Assembly: GCF_000463015.1 (NCBI RefSeq)
Contig: NC_022247.1
Location: 1,674,001-1,738,000 of the forward strand
Reading direction: 5' to 3'
Source: Variovorax paradoxus B4
Lineage (GTDB): Bacteria; Pseudomonadota; Gammaproteobacteria; Burkholderiales; Burkholderiaceae_C
Length of the DNA stretch: 64,000 nt
In this document: positions 45,710 through 54,181 of the stretch, in pieces
Layout: every line of letters begins with the position of its first letter
Numbering within the stretch: the first letter of the stretch is position 1
Notes under the pieces: generated by a model
Seen by the model: the letters and a program-made list of their open reading frames with translations, nothing else
Database searches by the model: none
Told to the model about the DNA's origin: nothing
Program-made: the position numbers and the translations under genes

Positions 45710-46702
45710 ATGACCACTCCCACCGCCACGCTCCAGCTTCGCGTCGCCGAAGCGCGTCAACTCAACCCGCTGATCCGCATGCTGCGCCTGCGTGCGGAAG
45801 ATGGTCGCCCGTTGCCTGGCTTTGCGGCCGGCGCCCATATCCGTGTGCAGGTGTCGCTGCCCGACGGCAAGACCGATTGGCGTCACTATTCGTTGATCAA
45901 TTTTGCGACGGCGCGCAATGCCACCAATGCACCGACCGACTACGTGATCGCCGTGCGCAAGGAAGCCGAAGGCCGTGGCGGTTCGCGCTTCATGCACGAG
46001 GGGTTGAACGAGGGCGACACCCTCGCCATCGAGGCACCGAAGAACGACTTCCCGCTGCACACCGGCCCGGGTGGCTCGGTGCTCATCGCGGGCGGCATCG
46101 GCGTCACGCCGCTGGCCACCATGGCCGCGCGCCGCCGCGCCGAAGAAGCACCCGTGCGCATGCACTACGCCGGTCGCAGCCGCGAGTTGATGGCCTTTTT
46201 GCCGGAGCTGCAGGCGCTGCTGGGCGACGACCTGCGCGTGCATGCCGATGCCGAGGCCGGCGCGCCGCTCGACATCGATGCCCTGCTCGACGACGTGCCC
46301 GCCGGCGACCGCCTCTACGTCTGCGGCCCCAAGGTCATGCTCGACGCCATGCTGGCCCGCACCCAGGCCCGCGGCTGGGACCACGACCGCGTGCACTTCG
46401 AGCTCTTCACCGAACCCGTCGCGGAAGAGGGCGACCAGCCCTTCGAGGTGGAGCTCGCCCAATCGGGCCAGCGCTTCACCGTGCCGGCCGACCAGAGCAT
46501 CCTCGACTGCCTCATCGACAACGGCTGCGACCCGATGTTCGACTGCAAGCGCGGCGAATGCGGCGTGTGTGCCGTGCCCGTGCTCGAAGGCGAGATCGAC
46601 CACCGCGACTACGTGCTGACCGCGCGCGAGAAGGCGGAGGGCAACGTGATGCAGATCTGCATCTCGCGCGCCAAGGGTGCGCGCCTGGTGCTCGACATCT
46701 GA
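45710..46702 (+). CDS. PDR/VanB family oxidoreductase (FMN, plant-type 2Fe-2S)
   Basis: A 330-residue reductase of the phthalate-dioxygenase-reductase/vanillate-demethylase type that passes electrons from NADH to a Rieske oxygenase. The flavin part shows RHYSLIN, the nucleotide part GGIGVTPL, and the C-terminus the plant-type cluster C-x4-C-x2-C (CKRGECGVC) with a further Cys at QICIS. It is the only reductase in the visible cluster, so it probably serves both Rieske pairs. Confidence 0.93.
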   Translation: MTTPTATLQLRVAEARQLNPLIRMLRLRAEDGRPLPGFAAGAHIRVQVSLPDGKTDWRHYSLINFATARNATNAPTDYVIAVRKEAEGRGGSRFMHEGLNEGDTLAIEAPKNDFPLHTGPGGSVLIAGGIGVTPLATMAARRRAEEAPVRMHYAGRSRELMAFLPELQALLGDDLRVHADAEAGAPLDIDALLDDVPAGDRLYVCGPKVMLDAMLARTQARGWDHDRVHFELFTEPVAEEGDQPFEVELAQSGQRFTVPADQSILDCLIDNGCDPMFDCKRGECGVCAVPVLEGEIDHRDYVLTAREKAEGNVMQICISRAKGARLVLDI

Positions 46703-46721
46703 ATCAAGGAGACACGAGACC

Positions 46722-48035
46722 ATGACCTCGTACCGAGACAACCCCGATGCCATTCGCGCGCTGGTCCAGAACGACCGCGTGCACCGCGACCTGTACACCA
46801 GCCAGGAGCTGTTCGAGCTGGAGCAGGAACACTTCTTCGCCAACACCTGGAACTACGTCGGCCACGAGAGCCAGTTGCCGAAGCCCGGCGACTGGATCAG
46901 CAACGAGATCGCCGGCCGCCCGCTGATCGTCGCGCGCCACTCTGACGGCAGCGTGCGCGCCATGATGAACCGCTGCGCCCACAAGGGCTCGCGACTGGTG
47001 AACGGGCCTTGCGGCAACACCGGCAAGTTCTTCCGCTGCCCGTACCACGCCTGGACTTTCAAGACCGACGGCTCGCTGCTGGCCATTCCGCTGAAGACCG
47101 GCTACGAGAACACCGCGCTGCACGCGTGCGAATCGGCCAAGGGGCTCACCACGCTCAAGCATGTGCGCAGCCACCGCGGCTTCATCTTCGTGAAGATCAA
47201 CGATGCGGGGCCGGACTTCGACGCGTACTTCGGCGACTCGCTCAGCTCCATCGACAACATGGCCGACCGCTCGCCCGAGGGCGAACTGGAAATCGCCGGC
47301 GGCTGCCTGCGCTTCATGCACCAGTGCAACTGGAAGATGTTCGTTGAGAACCTCAACGACACCATGCACCCGATGGTGGCGCACGAGTCCTCGGCCGGCA
47401 CCGCCAAGCGCATGTGGGCCGACAAGCCCGCCGACGAGCCCAAGCCCATGGCGGTCGAGCAGTTCGTGCCCTTCATGTCCGACTACAAGTTCTTCGAGGA
47501 CATGGGCATCCGCACCTACGACCACGGCCACAGCTTCACGGGCGTGCACTTCAGCATCCACAGCAAGTACAAGGCGATCCCGGCCTACGACGACGCCATG
47601 AAGGCGCGCTACGGCGAGGAGAAGACGGCGCAGATCTTGGGCATGGCACGGCACAACACGGTGTACTACCCGAACCTCACGATCAAGGGCGCGATCCAGG
47701 CGATCCGCGTGGTGAAGCCGATTTCGGCCGACAGGACGCTGATCGAGAGCTGGACCTTCCGCCTCAAGGGCGCGCCGCCCGAGCTGCTGCAGCGCACCAC
47801 CATGTACAACCGGCTCATCAACTCGCCGTTCTCGGTGGTGGGACACGACGACCTGCAGGCCTACCGAGGCATGCAGGCCGGACTGCACGCGAGCGGCAAC
47901 GAATGGGTGAGTCTGCATCGCAACTACGACCCGTCGGAGCTCAAGGGCGGCGAGATCACCACCGGCGGCACCAACGAGCTGCCGATGCGCAACCAGTACC
48001 GCAGCTGGGTGCAGCGCATGACGGAGACCATGTGA
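46722..48035 (+). CDS. Rieske-type aromatic ring-hydroxylating dioxygenase alpha subunit 1
   Basis: Catalytic subunit of 437 residues. The Rieske 2Fe-2S motif is C-x-H (C85, H87) and C-x2-H (C106, H109; FFRCPYHAWTF), and the mononuclear iron site is in NDTMHPMVAHES (H-x4-H preceded by Asp). The C-terminus has the usual beta-rich substrate domain. It shares the opening (MTSYR-NP/HPDAIAALV-type) with the second alpha subunit at 56799. Directly followed by its small subunit. In the auxin hypothesis this pair or the second would hydroxylate the indole ring. Confidence 0.95.
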   Translation: MTSYRDNPDAIRALVQNDRVHRDLYTSQELFELEQEHFFANTWNYVGHESQLPKPGDWISNEIAGRPLIVARHSDGSVRAMMNRCAHKGSRLVNGPCGNTGKFFRCPYHAWTFKTDGSLLAIPLKTGYENTALHACESAKGLTTLKHVRSHRGFIFVKINDAGPDFDAYFGDSLSSIDNMADRSPEGELEIAGGCLRFMHQCNWKMFVENLNDTMHPMVAHESSAGTAKRMWADKPADEPKPMAVEQFVPFMSDYKFFEDMGIRTYDHGHSFTGVHFSIHSKYKAIPAYDDAMKARYGEEKTAQILGMARHNTVYYPNLTIKGAIQAIRVVKPISADRTLIESWTFRLKGAPPELLQRTTMYNRLINSPFSVVGHDDLQAYRGMQAGLHASGNEWVSLHRNYDPSELKGGEITTGGTNELPMRNQYRSWVQRMTETM

Positions 48036-48523
48036 TGGCCGGCACCGAAGCTACCCGCCAGGACCTGATCGACTTCGTCGTGAACGAGGTGCACCTGCTC
48101 GACACGCGCCGCTACGAAGAGTGGAATGCACTCTTCACCGACGACGCCTTTTATTGGGTGCCGCTGGTGCCCGACCAGGAAGACGGCATCAACCACACCT
48201 CGCACCTCTACGAGGACAAGCTGCTGCGCGACCTGCGCATCGAGCGCCTCAAGAGTCCGCGTGCCTTCTCGCAGCAGCCGCCGAGCCGTTGCCACCACCT
48301 GTTGCAGGTGCCCGTGGTCGAGCAGTTCGACGCCGAGGCGAATCGCTTCGTGGTGCGCACCGAATTCCACTACACCGAAACGCAGGGCGACGAGCTGCAG
48401 TTCTATGTCGGCACCTTCTTCCACCACCTCACGGTGCAGGACGGTGCGCTGCGCATGACGCTCAAGCGCGTCAACCTGCTCAACTGCGACGCGGCGCTGC
48501 CGGCCGTGCAGCTCTTCATCTAG
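48035..48523 (+). CDS. Rieske dioxygenase beta subunit 1
   Basis: A 162-residue small subunit of the SnoaL/NTF2-like fold. It has ATRQDLIDFVVNEVHLLDTRRYEEWNALFTDDAFYWVPL near the N-terminus, SRCHHLLQVPVV in the middle, and ends KRVNLLNCDAALPAVQLFI, the same type of ending as the second beta subunit (ALPAIQLFI). The start overlaps the alpha stop by one base (TGATG). It is structural and supports substrate specificity. Confidence 0.93.
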   Translation: MAGTEATRQDLIDFVVNEVHLLDTRRYEEWNALFTDDAFYWVPLVPDQEDGINHTSHLYEDKLLRDLRIERLKSPRAFSQQPPSRCHHLLQVPVVEQFDAEANRFVVRTEFHYTETQGDELQFYVGTFFHHLTVQDGALRMTLKRVNLLNCDAALPAVQLFI

Positions 48524-48530
48524 GGACGCG

Positions 48531-50156
48531 ATGCCACACGCCACCGTCCATCAAGTCTTCGCGGCGACCGCGCAGCGCACGCCGCAGGCCGAGTTCCTGT
48601 TCACCGAATCGGTGACCGCGGCCGCCTACGGCATCGCGGCCGGTGCCATTCGCTGGGGCGAGGCTGCCGCCGAGGTCGAACGTTTGCGCACGGCCTATGC
48701 GCAAGGGGGCTACGGGCATGGCCACCGCGTCGGCCTGCTGTTGGAGAACCGGCCCGCCTTCCTCTTCCATTGGTTCGCGCTCAACGCACTGGGCGTGAGT
48801 GTGGTGCCGATCAACGCGGAGATGCGTTCAGCCGAACTGATCTACCTGATCGGCCACAGCGAAATCGGGCTGGCCGTGACGCTGCCCGAGCGTGCTACCG
48901 AGCTGCGCGCGGCTGCGGCGCGCGCTGGTGTGGCCTTCGAGACCATGGGCCCCGACGACGCGGTGCCGAGCGCGAAGACGGCCGCGCCGCGCGCCCACGA
49001 GCCCATCGGCGTCGATACCGAATGCGGCCTGCTCTACACCTCTGGCACCACCGGGCGCCCGAAGGGCTGCATCCTGAGCAACGCCTACTTCCTGCGCGCC
49101 GGCGAGTGGTATGCCGCGCTCGGCGGCGTGTGCAGCATCCGGCCCGATGCGGAACGCGTGATCACGCCGCTGCCGCTCAACCACATGAACGCGATGGCGT
49201 TCTCCACCATGGTGGTGCTGGTCGCGGGGGGATGCCTGGTGCAGCTCGACCGTTTCCATCCGAAGACCTGGCTGGCCAGCGCACGCGAAAGCGGCGCCAC
49301 CATCGTGCACTACCTCGGCGTGATGCCGGCCATGCTGCTGTCCGCACCCGCATCGGCGGCCGACCGCGACCACGCCATCCGCTGGGGCTTCGGTGCCGGC
49401 GTCGACCGCAAGAACCACGCGCCTTTCGAAGAGCGCTTTGGCTTCCCATTGGTCGAGGCCTGGGCCATGACCGAGACCGGCGCAGCCGCCTGCATCATGG
49501 CCAACCGCGAGCCGCGCCTCGTGGGCACGAGCTGCTTCGGGCGGCAGGAAGACTTCGTCGAGATCCGCCTCGTGGGCGAGGACGGCAATGAAGTCGGCGT
49601 CGATGCACCGGGCGAGTTGCTGGTGCGTTCGGCCGGCAACGACCCGAAGCGCTATTTCTTCTCCGGCTACCTGAAGGACGAAGAGGCCACGCGCGAAGCC
49701 TGGGCCGATGGCTGGTTCCACACCGGCGACCTGGTGCGCCGCGACGCCGAAGGCAATTTCTTCTTCCTCGATCGCAAGAAGAACGTGATCCGCCGCAGCG
49801 GCGAGAACATCTCGGCCGTCGAAGTGGAGAGCGTGCTCAACCAGCACCCGGCCGTGAAAACCTCCGCCGTGGCCGCCACGCCCGATGCGGTGCGCGGCGA
49901 CGAGGTGCTGGCCTGCATCGTGATGCGCGAGGGCGTCGATGCCTCGCAGCGTGCGCAGATCGCCGCCAGCATCGTTGAACATGCGCTGGCCCAGCTGGCG
50001 TACTACAAGGCACCCGGCTACGTGGCCTTTGTCGACGCGCTGCCACTCACGCCTTCGCAGAAGATCCAGCGTGGCCAATTGCGCGAGATGGCGCAGTCGC
50101 TGCCGGGGCAAGGCCATTGCATCGACACCCGCGCGATGAAGAAGAGGCAGGCATGA
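48531..50156 (+). CDS. AMP-dependent acyl-CoA ligase
   Basis: A 541-residue adenylate-forming enzyme that activates a carboxylate as CoA thioester. The P-loop YTSGTTGRPKG, the A5-type AWAMTETGAA, the TGD motif in GWFHTGDLVRRD, RRSGENISAVEVE, and the C-terminal lysine region (LPLTPSQKIQRG) are all clear. It is 7 bases after the oxygenase beta gene and ends 4 bases into the thiolase-like gene. The substrate is inferred to be an oxidised indole acetate or another aromatic acid. Confidence 0.93.
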   Translation: MPHATVHQVFAATAQRTPQAEFLFTESVTAAAYGIAAGAIRWGEAAAEVERLRTAYAQGGYGHGHRVGLLLENRPAFLFHWFALNALGVSVVPINAEMRSAELIYLIGHSEIGLAVTLPERATELRAAAARAGVAFETMGPDDAVPSAKTAAPRAHEPIGVDTECGLLYTSGTTGRPKGCILSNAYFLRAGEWYAALGGVCSIRPDAERVITPLPLNHMNAMAFSTMVVLVAGGCLVQLDRFHPKTWLASARESGATIVHYLGVMPAMLLSAPASAADRDHAIRWGFGAGVDRKNHAPFEERFGFPLVEAWAMTETGAAACIMANREPRLVGTSCFGRQEDFVEIRLVGEDGNEVGVDAPGELLVRSAGNDPKRYFFSGYLKDEEATREAWADGWFHTGDLVRRDAEGNFFFLDRKKNVIRRSGENISAVEVESVLNQHPAVKTSAVAATPDAVRGDEVLACIVMREGVDASQRAQIAASIVEHALAQLAYYKAPGYVAFVDALPLTPSQKIQRGQLREMAQSLPGQGHCIDTRAMKKRQA

Positions 50157-51325
50157 CGAAGCGACGACTCTCCTACGAAGGCGTCGCGGTGGCCGTGCCG
50201 GTCACCGTGCCCTACGTGCGCTACTCCACGCGCACTGCGCACTGGTTCATCGGGCAGGCCATCGAGGCGCTGGTCGAATCCAGCGGCGTTGCCAAGGAGC
50301 AGATCGACGGCCTGTGCCTCAGCAGCTTCTCGCTCGCGCCCGACACGGCCGTGGGCGTCACGCAGCACCTGGGCCTCTCGCCGCGCTGGCTCGACCATGT
50401 GCCGACCGGCGGCGCCTCGGGCGTGATGTGCCTGCGCCGCGCGGCGCGCGCCGTGCAGGCGGGCGATGCCGACATCGTGGCCTGCGTGGGTGCCGACACC
50501 AATCACGTCGACTCCTTCCGCCAGACGCTCGGCAGCTTCAGCAATTTCGCGCGCGACGCCAGCTACCCCTATGGCTCGGGCGGGCCGAATTCGATCTTCG
50601 CGTTCATCACCGCCAACTACATGCGCACCTACGGCGCGAAGCGCGAAGACTTCGGCCGTATCTGCGTGGACCAGCGCACCAACGCGCTCGGCAACCCGAA
50701 CGCGATGTTCAAGAAGGGCCTGACGCTCGACGAGTACATGGCCGCGCGGCCGATCTCCGACCCGATCCACCTGTTCGACTGCGTGATGCCTTGCGCCGGC
50801 GCCGACGCCTTCCTCGTGATGAGCGAGGAGCGCGCGCGTGACCTGGGCCTGGCGCACGTGGTGATCCGCGGCGCCATCGAGCGCCACAACGCCTATGCCG
50901 ATGATCCGGTGATGGTGCAGGGCGGCTGGCGCATGGACCGCGACGATCTCTACGCGCAGGCCGGCGTGCAGCCCGCCGCGCTCGACTTCGTGCAGACCTA
51001 TGACGACTACCCGGTGATCGTGATGATGCAGTTCGAAGACCTGGGCTTCTGCGAGAAGGGTGAGGGCCCCGCGTTCGTGCAGTCGCACACGACGACCTTC
51101 GACGGCAGCTTCCCGAACAACACGAGCGGCGGGCAGCTCTCGGCGGGGCAGGCCGGCGCGGCAGGCGGCTTCCTCGGCATGGTCGAGGCGATTCGCCAGC
51201 TGACCGGCCAGGCCGGGCAACGCGCCGTGCCCGATGCGCAGCTTGGCCTCGTCGCGGGCTTCGGCATGGTCACTTACGACCGTTGCCTGTGTACAGGCGC
51301 CGTCATTTTGGGGAGACCGGCATGA
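50153..51325 (+). CDS. thiolase-like protein lacking the nucleophilic Cys (retro-aldolase type)
   Basis: A 390-residue member of the SCP-x/thiolase family. Where thiolases have C-A-S-G this protein has G-A-S-G (GGASG, residues 86-90), so the acyl-carrying Cys is Gly, and the usual G-H-P segment reads G-Q-A-G. A C-terminal Cys (RCLCTGAV) remains. Together with a DUF35 partner such Cys-less proteins (for example Ltp2 with ChsH2 in steroid degradation) act as aldol-lyases. The next gene, in ATGA overlap, encodes exactly such a DUF35 domain. Confidence 0.88.
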   Translation: MTKRRLSYEGVAVAVPVTVPYVRYSTRTAHWFIGQAIEALVESSGVAKEQIDGLCLSSFSLAPDTAVGVTQHLGLSPRWLDHVPTGGASGVMCLRRAARAVQAGDADIVACVGADTNHVDSFRQTLGSFSNFARDASYPYGSGGPNSIFAFITANYMRTYGAKREDFGRICVDQRTNALGNPNAMFKKGLTLDEYMAARPISDPIHLFDCVMPCAGADAFLVMSEERARDLGLAHVVIRGAIERHNAYADDPVMVQGGWRMDRDDLYAQAGVQPAALDFVQTYDDYPVIVMMQFEDLGFCEKGEGPAFVQSHTTTFDGSFPNNTSGGQLSAGQAGAAGGFLGMVEAIRQLTGQAGQRAVPDAQLGLVAGFGMVTYDRCLCTGAVILGRPA

Positions 51326-52575
51326 CCATGCCCCTGATGCGTCCCCCGCGCAAGAACCCGGTGCTGCGCACCCGGCAGATGAACCTGCCGCCCGGCGCGC
51401 GCGGCCGCGTGGCGCTCGGCCTCACCGCGGCCGCCGCCGAAGGCCGCTTCGAACTGCAGACTTGCGACAACTGCGGCACGGTGCAGTACCCGCCGCGTGA
51501 GGTCTGCCACAAGTGCCTCTCGGCCGCACTGCGCTGGCGCGAGCAGAGCGGCGAGGGCGAGCTGCTCGGCAGCACCACGCTGCACCACAGCAACGACCTG
51601 TTCTTCCGCGAGCGGCTGCCGTGGCGGCTGGGCCTGGTGCACCTGGATGCCGGCCCGACGCTCATGGTCCACCTGCACGGCGAGGTCGGCGATGCGCCCG
51701 AGCGTGTGCGCGTGGGCGCCCGGCTCGACCGCGCGGGTCAGGCCGTTCTCATTGGTTTTCCGAATGAAGGGAGTGCCCACATGGCCGACGACAACATGCT
51801 GCGTGAAATGACCAGCGACCCAAAGTTCCGCAAGGCGCTGGTGACCGACGGCAAGACCGAGACCGGCCAGGCCATCGTGCGCGCGCTGGTGAAGGCCGGC
51901 GCCGACATCGTCTGGGTTGGCCATGCCGAGCCCTGGAAGAAGATGGGCGACGGGCTCGACGACATCTCGGCGCTGCCGCAGGTCACGCTGGTGCCGCTCG
52001 ATCTGACCAACGGCCGCCAGGTGACGGAGCTTGCGGGCTCCATCGGCGGCAAGGTCGACATCGTGATCAACAACGCCGAGGTGCACCGCACCTTCGGCAT
52101 CGGCGCGCGCCGCGGCACCGACGTGGCCAAGGCCGAGATGGACATCAACTACTTCGGCCTGCTGCGCCTCGCGCAGGAGTTCGGCCCCGCGCTCAAGGGC
52201 CGCTCGGCCGACGGCGCGACGGGCGCCACGGCCTGGGTCAACCTGCTGTCGATCTATGCGCTCAGCAACTTTCCGCCGCACGGCACCTTCAGTGCCTCGA
52301 AGGCGGCGGCGCATTCGCTCGCGCAGTGCCTGCGCGCCGAAATGCGGCCGGCCGGCATCCGCGTGATCAACGTGTTCCCGGGACCCATCGACGACGAATG
52401 GAACCAGCACACGCCGCCGCCCAAGCTCGCACCCACGGCGCTGGCCAATGCCATCGTGAAGGCACTGCGCGATGGCGTGGAAGACGTCTACCCGGGCGAC
52501 GTGGCGCAGGAGTGGCTGGAGCGCTGGCGCGACAACCCGAAGGTGCTCGAGCGCGAACTCGCGGCGGGCGGCTGA
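51322..52575 (+). CDS. DUF35 OB-fold/zinc-ribbon protein fused to an SDR-like domain
   Basis: A 417-residue fusion. Residues ~1-145 are a DUF35 domain: zinc-ribbon C48-x2-C51 and C62-x2-C65, then an OB-fold. Residues ~155-417 are an SDR-like Rossmann domain. That domain is altered: the Gly-rich loop is VTDGKTETG instead of TGxxxGxG, NNAG reads NNAE (250-253), and the catalytic Tyr of YxxxK is Phe (FSASK, F323-K327), with Ser310 kept. The DUF35 part probably partners the thiolase-like protein; the SDR part may be inactive or have another role. Confidence 0.9.
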   Translation: MTMPLMRPPRKNPVLRTRQMNLPPGARGRVALGLTAAAAEGRFELQTCDNCGTVQYPPREVCHKCLSAALRWREQSGEGELLGSTTLHHSNDLFFRERLPWRLGLVHLDAGPTLMVHLHGEVGDAPERVRVGARLDRAGQAVLIGFPNEGSAHMADDNMLREMTSDPKFRKALVTDGKTETGQAIVRALVKAGADIVWVGHAEPWKKMGDGLDDISALPQVTLVPLDLTNGRQVTELAGSIGGKVDIVINNAEVHRTFGIGARRGTDVAKAEMDINYFGLLRLAQEFGPALKGRSADGATGATAWVNLLSIYALSNFPPHGTFSASKAAAHSLAQCLRAEMRPAGIRVINVFPGPIDDEWNQHTPPPKLAPTALANAIVKALRDGVEDVYPGDVAQEWLERWRDNPKVLERELAAGG

Positions 52576-52591
52576 GACAGGAGCCACACGA

Positions 52592-53404
52592 ATGACCACG
52601 ACAACCGAACTGATGTCCGCCGCCGAAATCCTCGGCGGCCTCGTGACCGCCATGGCCAGCGGCCGCATCCGCGTGATCGACCTCACGCAGACACTCACGC
52701 CCGAGTTCCCGCAGATCGCGCTGCCGCCCGAGATGGGCCAGTGCTGGCCCTTTCGTATCGAGGAAGTGTCGAAGTACGACGAGCGCGGACCGGGCTGGTA
52801 CTGGAACAATTTTTCCTGCGGCGAGCACACCGGCACGCACTTCGATGCGCCGATCCACTGGATCTCCGGCCGCGACCTGCCGAACAACTCGGTCGACACC
52901 ATTCCCGTGCAGCACTTCGTGGCGCCGGCCTGCGTGATCGACTGCTCGGCCGACGTGCAGTCCAACGACGACTACCTGCTGAGCGTGGCCGACATCGAGC
53001 GCTACGAAGCCGCGCACGGCCGCATCCCGAAGGGCGCCTGGGTGCTGATGCGCACCGACTGGTCCAAGCGCAGCGACCCCGAGGCTTATCAGAACTTCGA
53101 CGAGACGGGCCAGCACACGCCCGGCCCGAGCACCGAGGCCGTGCGCTTCCTGGTGGAGCAGCGCGACGTGCTGGGCTTCGGCTCGGAAGCCATCGGCACC
53201 GACGCCGGGCAGGGCTACCACCTGCGGCCGCCGTACCCGTGCCACTACTACATGCACGGCGCGGGGCGCTATGGGCTGCAGTGCCTGAGCAACCTCGACC
53301 TGCTGCCGCCATCGGGCGCGGTGCTGATCTGCCCGCCGCTGAAGATCGAGAAGGGCAGCGGCAGCCCGCTGCGTGTGCTGGCCTTGGTAGGAGCCTCGGC
53401 ATGA
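52592..53404 (+). CDS. cyclase-family metal-dependent hydrolase (isatin-hydrolase-like)
   Basis: A 270-residue protein with the metal signature HTGTHFDAPIHW (H79, H83, D85, H89), the same family as KynB and as the isatin hydrolases known from Bradyrhizobium and Labrenzia. Around it, IDLTQTLTPEFP and DRSK-type DTDAGQGYHLRPPYP-like residues match the fold. Members open lactam or formamide rings. In this cluster the best guess is ring opening of isatin to isatinate. It starts 17 bases after the DUF35-SDR gene with an AGGAG site. Confidence 0.88.
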   Translation: MTTTTELMSAAEILGGLVTAMASGRIRVIDLTQTLTPEFPQIALPPEMGQCWPFRIEEVSKYDERGPGWYWNNFSCGEHTGTHFDAPIHWISGRDLPNNSVDTIPVQHFVAPACVIDCSADVQSNDDYLLSVADIERYEAAHGRIPKGAWVLMRTDWSKRSDPEAYQNFDETGQHTPGPSTEAVRFLVEQRDVLGFGSEAIGTDAGQGYHLRPPYPCHYYMHGAGRYGLQCLSNLDLLPPSGAVLICPPLKIEKGSGSPLRVLALVGASA

Positions 53405-54132
53405 GCACGGCGCCCAGGGTCGCGGCCGTCACCGGCGGCAGCGCCGGCATCGGCAAGACGATCTGCGAAGACCTGCTCGCGCAGGGCTACGAAGTGGTCT
53501 CGCTCGCGCGCCGCAGGGCCGAGATCGACCATCCGAAGCTGCACAGCATCGAGGTCGACCTGAGCGACCGCGCGGCCACGGGCGAGGCGGTGCGCGAACT
53601 GGTCGAGCGCTTTTCTCCGACCAGCATCGTCCACAACGCTGGCGTGATTCGCGCGGCCTTGCTGCCCGAAGTGAAGCTCGACGATCTCGATGCGCTGGTC
53701 GACCTGCACCTGGGCTGCGCGATCCAGCTGGTGCAGGGCGCGCTGCCCGTCATGCGTGCGCAACGCTTCGGCCGCATCGTGCTGCTGTCGTCGCGCGCCG
53801 CTCTGGGCCTGGCCACGCGCACCAGCTATTCCGCCACCAAGGCCGGCATGCTGGGCATGGCCCGCACCTGGGCGCTCGAACTCGCCGCGGACGGCATCAC
53901 GGTCAACGTGGTGGCACCGGGCCCGATCCGCACCGACATGTTCTACGACGTGGTCGAGGCCGGCAGCGAGAAGGAACGCGCACTCGCCGCCTCCGTGCCC
54001 GTCAAGCGGCTCGGCGAATCGGCCGATGTGGCACGCGCCGTGCGTTTCTTCGCCGACCCCGACAGCAGCTTCATCACCGGGCAGGTGCTCTACGTCTGCG
54101 GCGGCACCAGCGTCGGCAGCCTCGCCCTCTGA
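53401..54132 (+). CDS. short-chain dehydrogenase/reductase, complete active site
   Basis: A 243-residue classical SDR with TGGSAGIG (11-18), NAG in IVHNAGV, Ser130, Tyr143 and Lys147 (YSATK), and TGQVLYVCGG near the end. In contrast with the fused SDR domain of the gene two before, all catalytic residues are present. It would oxidise an alcohol or reduce a ketone in the pathway. Its start overlaps the cyclase stop (ATGA). Confidence 0.94.
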   Translation: MSTAPRVAAVTGGSAGIGKTICEDLLAQGYEVVSLARRRAEIDHPKLHSIEVDLSDRAATGEAVRELVERFSPTSIVHNAGVIRAALLPEVKLDDLDALVDLHLGCAIQLVQGALPVMRAQRFGRIVLLSSRAALGLATRTSYSATKAGMLGMARTWALELAADGITVNVVAPGPIRTDMFYDVVEAGSEKERALAASVPVKRLGESADVARAVRFFADPDSSFITGQVLYVCGGTSVGSLAL

Positions 54133-54181
54133 CAGTCATTCAGCGTTCTTCTCGTTCATCCATCACCTCTGGAGCATTGCC

